Source: CAZLMW01 sp964560875
GTDB taxonomy: Bacteria; Myxococcota_A; UBA9042
Assembly (NCBI GenBank): GCA_964560875.1
Contig: CAZLMW010000052.1
Coordinates: forward strand, 1 to 52,911
Length of the DNA stretch: 52,911 nt
Direction of reading: 5' to 3'
Part shown: positions 34,735 to 41,764 of the stretch, in pieces
How the letters are laid out: every line of letters begins with the position of its first letter
How positions within the stretch are numbered: position 1 is the stretch's first letter
Translations under genes and position numbers: made by a program
The notes under the pieces: model-generated
Database searches by the model: none
What the model saw: the letters and a program-made list of their open reading frames with translations, nothing else
What the model was told of the DNA's origin: nothing

Positions 34735-35349
34735 CTACAAGAAGCGACGTACTTCGACGACACGCCCGAGGATCTGGAGCGCTTCCTGGTCGGGGATGAT
34801 CGGCTCGAAGGCGGGGTTTTCGGGGTGCAACTCGACGCATCCGTCTCGGAATCGGAGCCGCTTGACCGTCGCTTCATCATCGACGAGCGCGACAACGATC
34901 TGCCCGTCTTCTGCTTCGGGCTGGCGGCGCACAATCACGATATCGTCGGGCAGAATCCCCGCGTCGATCATGCTTTCGCCGCGCACGTACAAGCTGAAAA
35001 GCTCGTCGTTTGTACCGCCGGCGACCTGGATGTAGCCGTCTGGATCTTCGATCGCCGCGGTCAGCGCGCCGGCCTGGACCCGTCCGAGCAATGGAACCAT
35101 GCGCATCGGTGCGAGGGTCGCCAGCTCGGGCAGCCTGTAGCCGCGCGAACGCCCCCTCTCGCCGCTTCGCACCTGCTGCAAGCGCCCCTCTTCGACCAGC
35201 TTTTCGAGGTGAAATTGTGCGGTCTGGGCGGCCGAGAAACCAAAGGCGTCGCGCACTTCGCGCACGGTCGGCGCGTGCCCTGCCATGAGCTTGTCGCGCA
35301 TCCAGGCGAAGATGCGTTCGCGCGTTTGGCCTCGTGGAGTTCGTCCCAT
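34735..35349 (-). CDS. lexA: LexA repressor
   Basis: A 204-aa repressor/protease. The N-terminal winged-helix domain (residues 1-75) is followed by the self-cleavage site Ala93-Gly94 (V-Q-A-G) and the Ser/Lys dyad Ser126 (G-E-S-M-I) and Lys163 (A-T-V-K-R). RecA-stimulated self-cleavage would release the SOS regulon, including the downstream imuA-imuB. The start is the ATG at 35349; a 12-bp palindrome lies 12 bp upstream. Confidence 0.95.
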   Translation of the reverse strand: MGRTPRGQTRERIFAWMRDKLMAGHAPTVREVRDAFGFSAAQTAQFHLEKLVEEGRLQQVRSGERGRSRGYRLPELATLAPMRMVPLLGRVQAGALTAAIEDPDGYIQVAGGTNDELFSLYVRGESMIDAGILPDDIVIVRRQPEAEDGQIVVALVDDEATVKRLRFRDGCVELHPENPAFEPIIPDQEALQILGRVVEVRRFL

Positions 35350-35361
35350 GCCCCCATTGTA

Positions 35362-35373
35362 AGACAGCTGTCT
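35362..35373. promoter_or_regulatory. Perfect palindrome AGACAGCTGTCT, candidate LexA operator
   Basis: A 12-bp perfect palindrome sits 12 bp upstream of the lexA ATG, where an autoregulatory LexA site is expected. The sequence differs from the E. coli and Gram-positive consensus boxes, which is usual because LexA boxes vary between phyla. A copy is not seen in front of imuA, consistent with one operator controlling the operon. Confidence 0.5.
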
Positions 35374-35438
35374 GTCAATTCAAGGACAACGCCACCCCAC
35401 ACCGCTGATCGTGAGTCAGCCTGTGTCACACTGACGGG

Positions 35439-37043
35439 CTAGCACGGACAATCAAGGTTGGGCACCTCGATGCCTTGTGACTCGCGCAGGACCGGTCCAA
35501 CCGGCTGCAACAGGCCGTCTGCGCTGATGAATTCGTGCGTGCCGTCGCCGTCGAGGTCAGTTGCGAGGCGGGGCACGAAGAATCGGCCGGGCGCGCGATC
35601 GTCGGTCATCAACACGAGGCTCGGCTTGTCATCCGTGCCCTTGACGCGCCAGATCGCCCAATACTCGCCGATGAAGTCGCCACAACCATCGCCCGCGTGG
35701 GCCGAGACAGCGACGTATTTGGTCAAGCCGTCCTTGGAACCCAGCACCTGGATGCTCGGCGCGGACTTGTTGAAGCGGTCCCAGTGTTCAGCCCGCGGCA
35801 GCTTGGTCATCTCGAGGTAGCTCTTTTGGATCTCCCTGTATCCCTTGAGCTTGCGGAAGGCTCTCTGCGCGGCTCGAATCAGCAAGGGAGAGGGCGTCAC
35901 CGGCCCCAGGATCGTCGGCTCCGGCGCGCTTGCATCGTGCGCCCACACCGCACCGCGACAGATATTGGCCTTGACCGGTTTGATGCGCCCGACCACCAAT
36001 CGGCCTGTGTCTCCAAGGCTCCAGGCTTCTTTGGCGATCGTCTGACTCGGCAGCGGTCGCCCGCCCTCTTCGCCTCGCCAGTAGCCGATCGTCGAAAAGT
36101 GCGGCGTGACCCGGCCCATCACCACGAGCTTGTCGACGACACCGCGGCAAACCTGGCCCGACGGACCGTTGAGGCGCAGCTCGAGGCCCTTGATCTTGGC
36201 GATCTCGGCGGGGAGCTTCGCCGCATTGACGTCGCGCACCGTGACCGCGTGCGGGCTCATCGAGAGAACCTTGGGTCTGCCGGCCGCCCACGCGGAGTCG
36301 ACATTCCGTGACAGCACCACATACGCGTGCTCTTCGCTGTGCACGATGAACCCGAAGGTGCGCGCCGACAGCGGCTTGGCCTTGGCTTCTCCTGCCGCGA
36401 GTTCCGATCGCAGCATCTCTTCACGAGCGAGTCTGAGCCCGTTCGGCGTCTTGATGATGACCAGCTGCTTGGGCCCGACATCCTTGTACGACCCGGACGC
36501 CCAGGCTTGTTCGAAGCTGATCACGGCGGATTCAGCGGTCGCCGACATCTCCATGCGGGCGGCTTCGACTTTCATCGCCTTGGCGAACATCCGCTTGCGA
36601 TCGCGCAACCATCCTTCGCGCTTGAACGAGCGGGTGCGCGCTCCCGAACGCTTGATGCCGACGAATCGCTCGGCGTAGAGCTTGGAATAGGCGTCGAAGT
36701 CACCGTCGTTTTGGGCGCTCAACCACGCGCTGAAGACGGCCTGGAGGTCGGCAGCGGCGATCGCGGGCACCACCCGGGCTACGTCGACGGTCACGGCAGC
36801 TGGCGGGGGTGCGGGCTTAGCGGCTGGCTCGGCGTTTTTCCCCGTCTTGTCGGCCTTGTTTGCAGCCGCAGGTGCCTGTGCGCCCTTGTTTTCGGCCTTC
36901 TTGGCGGTGTTGTCCGCTGCAGCCCCGGCGCCTTCGGTGTTCTTTGCCGGGGCGCTCGCTTTCTTGCCGCATCCGGATGCAACCAACGCTACAAGGGCCG
37001 CGCAACCGATCGCTGCCCGCCACGCTGTCTTCGAACCTGCCAT
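35439..37043 (-). CDS. Putative lipoprotein with NTF2/SnoaL-like domain
   Basis: A 534-aa protein from ATG 37043, with AGGAG five bases upstream. It has a signal peptide and lipobox V-A-S-G-C, then an Ala/Lys/Pro/Asn-rich linker to about residue 90. Residues about 95-200 look like an NTF2-like (DUF4440/SnoaL) cone: V-F-S-A-W-L-S-A-Q-N-D-G-D-F-D-A-Y, then Y-A-E-R-F-V-G. The remaining 330 residues have a few Cys and no match I recognise. It is divergent from hemF. Its function is unknown. Confidence 0.7.
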   Translation of the reverse strand: MAGSKTAWRAAIGCAALVALVASGCGKKASAPAKNTEGAGAAADNTAKKAENKGAQAPAAANKADKTGKNAEPAAKPAPPPAAVTVDVARVVPAIAAADLQAVFSAWLSAQNDGDFDAYSKLYAERFVGIKRSGARTRSFKREGWLRDRKRMFAKAMKVEAARMEMSATAESAVISFEQAWASGSYKDVGPKQLVIIKTPNGLRLAREEMLRSELAAGEAKAKPLSARTFGFIVHSEEHAYVVLSRNVDSAWAAGRPKVLSMSPHAVTVRDVNAAKLPAEIAKIKGLELRLNGPSGQVCRGVVDKLVVMGRVTPHFSTIGYWRGEEGGRPLPSQTIAKEAWSLGDTGRLVVGRIKPVKANICRGAVWAHDASAPEPTILGPVTPSPLLIRAAQRAFRKLKGYREIQKSYLEMTKLPRAEHWDRFNKSAPSIQVLGSKDGLTKYVAVSAHAGDGCGDFIGEYWAIWRVKGTDDKPSLVLMTDDRAPGRFFVPRLATDLDGDGTHEFISADGLLQPVGPVLRESQGIEVPNLDCPC

Positions 37044-37140
37044 GCCAACTCCTTGAGCGCCGACCACTCATGACGGCGGTCGATCGTCCGCAGGCTGCCA
37101 CGGCGTGGACTCTGCGGCCAAGCGACCTACAATCCGCGCC

Positions 37141-38094
37141 ATGAACGACCTCGCTGATGCCGCCAAAACGCTCGCTGACGATTCTTTCTTCCGCGGCTGC
37201 TCCGAACACTTCGAATCGCTCCAGGCGCTCATCTGCGGCGCCATCGCGGACGAGGACGGAGGGGCGCGCTTTTCGGTGGACGAATGGCAACGCCCGCACG
37301 GCGGTCCCGGGGCGATCCTGGGCGGTCGCGGACGCACCCGAATCCTCGAAGGAGGCCATGTATTCGAGCGCGCCGGGGTCGGTTTTTCGCTCGTCTACGG
37401 CCAGTTCAGCGATGAATTCGCGGCGCGGCTGCCCGTCGGTCACGGACGCTTATTCGCCGCAACCGGGGTGTCCCTCGTCTTCCACCCGCGCAATCCCCAT
37501 GTGCCGACCGTGCACATGAACTACAGGCGTCTCACACGCGGGGGCACGGGCTGGTTTGGCGGCGGAGCGGATTTGACGCCCTACTACCTCGACGAAGACG
37601 ACGCGCGGCACTTTCATGTCACGCACAAGTCCGCTTGCGATCGGCACGCGACAATCGCCGACTACGCCGAGATGAAAGCCGCCTGCGACGCGTATTTCCA
37701 CAACACCCACCGCGGCGAGGCGCGTGGGATCGGCGGCACATTCTTCGACTACATCACCGACGACGCACACGACCGCGACGATACGTTTTCGTTCATCAAA
37801 GACGCCGGCCAGGCCTTCATCGACGGCTACCTGCCCATCGTGCGACGCAACAAGACCCGCCGCTGGACCGACGAAGAGCGCAACTGGCAGCTGATCCGGC
37901 GCGGCCGCTATGTCGAGTTCAACCTGATCCACGACCGGGGTACGACATTTGGTCTCAAGACCGGCGGCCGCACCGAGTCGATCTTGATGTCGATGCCGCC
38001 GTTGGTGTCCTGGGCCTATCGCCACGAGCCCGCGCCCGGATCCCGCGAAGCTGAGCTTGTCGACGTGCTCAAGTCGCCACGCCAATGGGTCTGA
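37141..38094 (+). CDS. hemF: Oxygen-dependent coproporphyrinogen III oxidase
   Basis: A 317-aa enzyme that decarboxylates coproporphyrinogen III to protoporphyrinogen IX using O2. Signature stretches: V-H-M-N-Y-R, G-W-F-G-G-G-A-D-L-T-P-Y-Y, C-D-A-Y-F-H-N-T-H-R-G-E-A-R-G-I-G-G, then Y-V-E-F-N-L-I-H-D-R-G-T and G-L-K-T-G-G-R-T-E-S-I-L-M-S-M-P-P. The start is ATG 37141. With hemH at 17733 it indicates aerobic haem synthesis through protoporphyrin. It is convergent with the sensor kinase gene. Confidence 0.95.
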   Translation: MNDLADAAKTLADDSFFRGCSEHFESLQALICGAIADEDGGARFSVDEWQRPHGGPGAILGGRGRTRILEGGHVFERAGVGFSLVYGQFSDEFAARLPVGHGRLFAATGVSLVFHPRNPHVPTVHMNYRRLTRGGTGWFGGGADLTPYYLDEDDARHFHVTHKSACDRHATIADYAEMKAACDAYFHNTHRGEARGIGGTFFDYITDDAHDRDDTFSFIKDAGQAFIDGYLPIVRRNKTRRWTDEERNWQLIRRGRYVEFNLIHDRGTTFGLKTGGRTESILMSMPPLVSWAYRHEPAPGSREAELVDVLKSPRQWV

Positions 38095-38106
38095 GGACGC
38101 GCAACA

Positions 38107-39255
38107 TCAGCCGTCTGAGGCCGAATCACCGTCCCTGAGCATCCACAGCTCGAGGCGGAATTCGGTCCACTCTCCGACACGTGAGCGCACCGAAGCGATC
38201 CCGCGATGGGCCGCAGCGACCGCCTTGACGAGCGATAGTCCCAGGCCGGTGCCCTTTTTCGACCCGCCGCGCGTCGTAAAAAACCGATCGAAGACGTGCT
38301 CGAGGTCCTTTTCGGCGATTCCGGGGCCGGTGTCGTGAACGCGAATCGCGACGCGCTCGTCGGTGTGCTCAGCTTCGATGTGTTCGACGCGCACCGATAC
38401 CGAACCGGGCTCTCCGCATTCTGCCCCGGTGTTAAACGACGCCGCGTTGAGGACGAGGTTGCGGATCGCCGTTTCGAGGCCGCCTGCTACCCCGTAGACG
38501 ATCGCAGGTCCGTCGGTCGCGAAGTGGAACTGCACCTGGCTCCAGCGTTCATCGAGTTGCGCGCTCTCGACCACGCCGCGGGCAAGCTCGGATACATCAA
38601 CGGGGCCCCAATTCTCGCCGGTCATCCCCGCCTCGGCGCGCGCAAGCTCCAAGAGCTGGGTCACAAGCCGATCGAGCCGACCGCTTGAACGCTGCAGGAT
38701 TCCGGCGAGTCGCCTGGCGCGCTTTTCGTCGACGGCGCCGCGATCGAGGGCCTCTGCAGCGGCGCGGATGGCGGCGACAGGGTTCTTGAACTCGTGTGCG
38801 AGGTCCGCGGCGAAGTCGACGTTGGCCCGGTTGCGCTCTTCAAGCTGGACGAGCAGCGCGTTGAAGGCGGCCGCGAGGTTGCCGAATTCGTCGGTCCGGC
38901 GGATGTCGAGCGCGTCCTGGTCACCGGTGTCGACGGTGCGCGCGAGGACCTGGCGGCGGAGATCTTCGATGGGAAGGACCATGCGCCAACCGAGCCACCA
39001 TCCGACGATGATGGCGACGGGGATGACCGCGATGGTAAGGCGCAACAGCTCGCCAGGTGGGGTGTCGAAGCCGGTAGCCGCCGTGACAAACAGGACGGGC
39101 AGAAAAACGACGCCGATCGTGACCAGGATGGCGCGAATTCGCAGCGAGCGGGCGCGCTGAACGGCCGGAATCTCGGCGACGATGCGCAGCGGAGGGGGTA
39201 GTTCAGGAAAACGGGGTCGTTGCGGTTTGGGTGCGCTGCCGTCGCTTTCAGACAT
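38107..39255 (-). CDS. Two-component sensor histidine kinase
   Basis: A 382-aa kinase with two TM segments (about 41-61 and 73-91) separated by only about 11 residues, a HAMP-like region, H-box D-L-A-H-E-F-K-N-P (His154), and a C-terminal HATPase with N-box L-V-L-N-A-A, D-T-G-P-G-I and G-L-G-L-S. There is almost no periplasmic domain, so it probably senses membrane or intramembrane signals, or a partner protein. Its ATG overlaps the response-regulator stop region, so the pair is co-translated. The regulated genes are not known. Confidence 0.92.
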   Translation of the reverse strand: MSESDGSAPKPQRPRFPELPPPLRIVAEIPAVQRARSLRIRAILVTIGVVFLPVLFVTAATGFDTPPGELLRLTIAVIPVAIIVGWWLGWRMVLPIEDLRRQVLARTVDTGDQDALDIRRTDEFGNLAAAFNALLVQLEERNRANVDFAADLAHEFKNPVAAIRAAAEALDRGAVDEKRARRLAGILQRSSGRLDRLVTQLLELARAEAGMTGENWGPVDVSELARGVVESAQLDERWSQVQFHFATDGPAIVYGVAGGLETAIRNLVLNAASFNTGAECGEPGSVSVRVEHIEAEHTDERVAIRVHDTGPGIAEKDLEHVFDRFFTTRGGSKKGTGLGLSLVKAVAAAHRGIASVRSRVGEWTEFRLELWMLRDGDSASDG

Positions 39256-39952
39256 CGGCCTTCCACCGATAGCCGGCGCCAATCACGGTCTCGATGCAGG
39301 CGAACTGGTTGTCGATCTGCTCGAATTTGCGGCGCAGACGACGGACGTAGGTGTCGATGATGCGCTGGGCCACTACCGAGTCATCGCCGCGAATGAGATC
39401 CATCAAGCGGTCGCGCGACATGACGATTCCGGGCCGGCGCGCGAACGCTTCGAGCATCCGGAATTCGGTGACGGTGACGACGATCGCCGTGCTGAGCCAG
39501 AGCACTTCGAGGCGCTCGCGGTCGAGGGTCAGGTTGCCCAGCTCCACGCGCGATTCATCGGTCTCCGAAGCGCCTTCGCCACGCCGCCGGGCCTCCCGCC
39601 GCAGCAGGGACGCCACGCGAGCGAGCAAGACGCGTGTGGAAAAGGGTTTGGCCACGTAGTCGTCGGCGCCGAGTTCGAGACCGAGCGCTTCGTCGACCTC
39701 GTTGTCGCGCGACGTCAACAGGATGATCGGGGTGCTGTTGCCTTCGTCGCGCAGCCGCTTGCACAGCGAGAAGCCGTCGAGGCCGGGCATGTTCACGTCG
39801 GAGATGATTAGCGCCGGTTCGGTCCGCAGGACCTGGCCCATGCCGGTGATTCCGTCCGATGCGGTCTCGACATCGTGGCCCGCGTCTTCGAGAGACATGG
39901 CGAGAACGTCGAGGAGTTCCGCGTCGTCGTCGATAATGAGAACTGTCGCCAT
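39248..39952 (-). CDS. OmpR/PhoB-family response regulator
   Basis: A 234-aa regulator with a receiver domain (acidic D8-D9-D10, phosphoacceptor Asp52 in I-S-D-V-N-M-P, conserved Lys in A-K-P-F) and a C-terminal winged helix (R-R-L-R-R-K-F, ending G-A-G-Y-R-W). It is followed by its cognate histidine kinase with an 8-bp overlap. The promoter is probably in the 84 bp upstream. Confidence 0.93.
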   Translation of the reverse strand: MATVLIIDDDAELLDVLAMSLEDAGHDVETASDGITGMGQVLRTEPALIISDVNMPGLDGFSLCKRLRDEGNSTPIILLTSRDNEVDEALGLELGADDYVAKPFSTRVLLARVASLLRREARRRGEGASETDESRVELGNLTLDRERLEVLWLSTAIVVTVTEFRMLEAFARRPGIVMSRDRLMDLIRGDDSVVAQRIIDTYVRRLRRKFEQIDNQFACIETVIGAGYRWKADV

Positions 39953-39973
39953 GGGACCGAGCGTATCACCCGT

Positions 39974-40022
39974 GGAGACCCGACCAAAAGCCGCGCGACG
40001 GCGATTTTTGGCCGGGGTCTCC
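39974..40022 (-). terminator. Long interrupted hairpin between AgmX-like and response-regulator genes
   Basis: GGAGACCC (39974-39981) and GGGTCTCC (40015-40022) are complementary. Inside them CCAAAA and TTTTGG also pair, leaving a loop of about 16 bases. Both flanking genes run on the minus strand, so this hairpin may terminate the AgmX-like transcript, or act as a leader structure for the two-component genes. Confidence 0.45.
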
Positions 40023-40036
40023 GCGATGACTGGCCG

Positions 40037-41467
40037 CTATTTCTTCGTGAAGACATAGGCCTGCGTGAAGCTCGCCGGCGATGACAATGCGGGGAGGCCA
40101 CGGATCCGGCGGAACTTCGTCTCGATGCAGCGGGCGAACTCGCCGGAAGCGCCGACGATGCGAACCGACGTGACGGTGCCGGCCGTGCCGACGACGAAAC
40201 TCACCCGCACTTTGCCCCCGAGCGACGGATCGGACCGAAGCGCGGATTCGTAGCAGCGTCGGACCGCGGCGTTCTTGCGACGAAGCACGCGGGCAACCTG
40301 GTCCTTGTTGCCGCCGCTGCCGGACAGGGGCTCGCTCAGGCCAACTTTGACACGGACGATCTTCTCTTTGCGCACGCGCGAGACTTTCGTCGCACTGCGC
40401 GAGCGCTTGTCGAACGCCCGACGTCGCGTGGCAACCTTCTCCAAACGCAGGCCTGAGCCGGTGCCCACGAGCTTTGTGGCGCCAGGATCGCCGGGTGTAT
40501 CGCCGGACTCCGAAGCGTTGCCGTTGAACGCCCTTGCGACGACTGTGTCGCCCGAATCGTCGTCCGTTGCTGCAAACAAGCGTGTAGCACCCTGCCCTTT
40601 GAACGCGCCGGCGATGGTGCGCTTGGCGACGCGCTCAGCGACGGGTCGAAGGTTGCGCTTGCGATCCGTTTCGTCGGCCGAGTCGGTGGCGGTCGATTTG
40701 GGCTGCTTGCGAACCCGCTTGGTGGGCCTCTTGACGGGCTCGATGGGCTTGCTGTCGACGTCCGGCTCGACGGGCTTGGCGGCGGGCTTGATCGGGGGCG
40801 GCGCCTCCTTCTCGATCGGGTCGACTGGGATATACACCGGACCACGATCCGGCTCTTCCGGAGCGCGGGCATCCCGCAGGTAATCACCGGTCTGTGCCTG
40901 GAACAGCACGGTCTGGGTCGCGAGGCTGCCCACGAGCAGGATCGACAGCGCCAGGCACGCAGACCACACGGGATCAGCGACGGCGGATGCCACGAAGCGC
41001 TTGATGAGGCCCTGGCCGGGCATCATGGGGACGCGGATCCGCCGGCGGATCACCTGGAAGAGCACCGTATAGGGCCCGAGGACGACACGGCCGCGGCTAC
41101 CCATCGGCACATGCACGGTTGCGGCCCCGTTTTGAGCCAGCGCATGTCCACGGCGGACGAGCTCGGGCAGAAACCGCGGTGTGTCGGTGCCACGCGCAAG
41201 GCAAAAGCGCATGTCTGCGGGCAGCTGCACGGTCGCGGTGCCGTCGTGATGGCGTGTGAAGCGCACGGTTGGGCCGCTGTAGTCGTCGTCCAGGACGATG
41301 TCGTCTTTGCGGTCGCGACCGATGCGGACGTTTTCATCGGTTGAGAACGCCTGGTCGCTGATCAAGCGATTGTCGTGCACGAGCCCGATGCGCAGGACCG
41401 TGTCTCGGTGCTCGATGATGCGTTCGATTTCGACCGCTCCGCGCGGACGGTTGGGGTTGGTGAACAT
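40037..41467 (-). CDS. AgmX/PglI-type TonB-like protein with N-terminal FHA-like domain
   Basis: A 476-aa protein from ATG 41467, with an AAGGAGG ribosome-binding site. Residues about 20-140 resemble an FHA fold (R-I-G-R-D-R-K-D-D-I-V-L). A single TM segment lies at about 168-188, followed by a Pro/Lys-rich spacer. The C-terminal 90 residues match the AgmX/PglI domain found in myxobacterial gliding proteins: R-K-N-A-A-V-R-R-C-Y-E-S-A, then V-S-F-V-V-G-T-A-G-T-V and a second conserved Cys in F-A-R-C. It probably spans from the inner membrane to the periplasm. It is divergent from the DUF4139 lipoprotein gene. Confidence 0.8.
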   Translation of the reverse strand: MFTNPNRPRGAVEIERIIEHRDTVLRIGLVHDNRLISDQAFSTDENVRIGRDRKDDIVLDDDYSGPTVRFTRHHDGTATVQLPADMRFCLARGTDTPRFLPELVRRGHALAQNGAATVHVPMGSRGRVVLGPYTVLFQVIRRRIRVPMMPGQGLIKRFVASAVADPVWSACLALSILLVGSLATQTVLFQAQTGDYLRDARAPEEPDRGPVYIPVDPIEKEAPPPIKPAAKPVEPDVDSKPIEPVKRPTKRVRKQPKSTATDSADETDRKRNLRPVAERVAKRTIAGAFKGQGATRLFAATDDDSGDTVVARAFNGNASESGDTPGDPGATKLVGTGSGLRLEKVATRRRAFDKRSRSATKVSRVRKEKIVRVKVGLSEPLSGSGGNKDQVARVLRRKNAAVRRCYESALRSDPSLGGKVRVSFVVGTAGTVTSVRIVGASGEFARCIETKFRRIRGLPALSSPASFTQAYVFTKK

Positions 41468-41764
41468 GGCTGCCTCCTTGGGGCGCCGACTCGCTGGTCG
41501 GGCAGGTAGAACGGGAAAGCCCGCGTCATCGAGGTGGACGCGCGAGACGCACCGCCGGTCTGCTTCCGATTTGCGAAGAACCATGTGCACAGCCCGCAAA
41601 CCGCTGCGGAGGCGGCCATCGCGGGGTGGCCGTCGAAGAATCTTTTTTGCGTCGTAGATCGAACCTCGCCGACGCGCGTCAACCTCCTCTGACAGCGCTT
41701 TTCGGCCACGCCGAGGCCCCGTCCCCAGCGCCGTCCTGTACCCGCTCACGGAGCCAAGTCCGCC

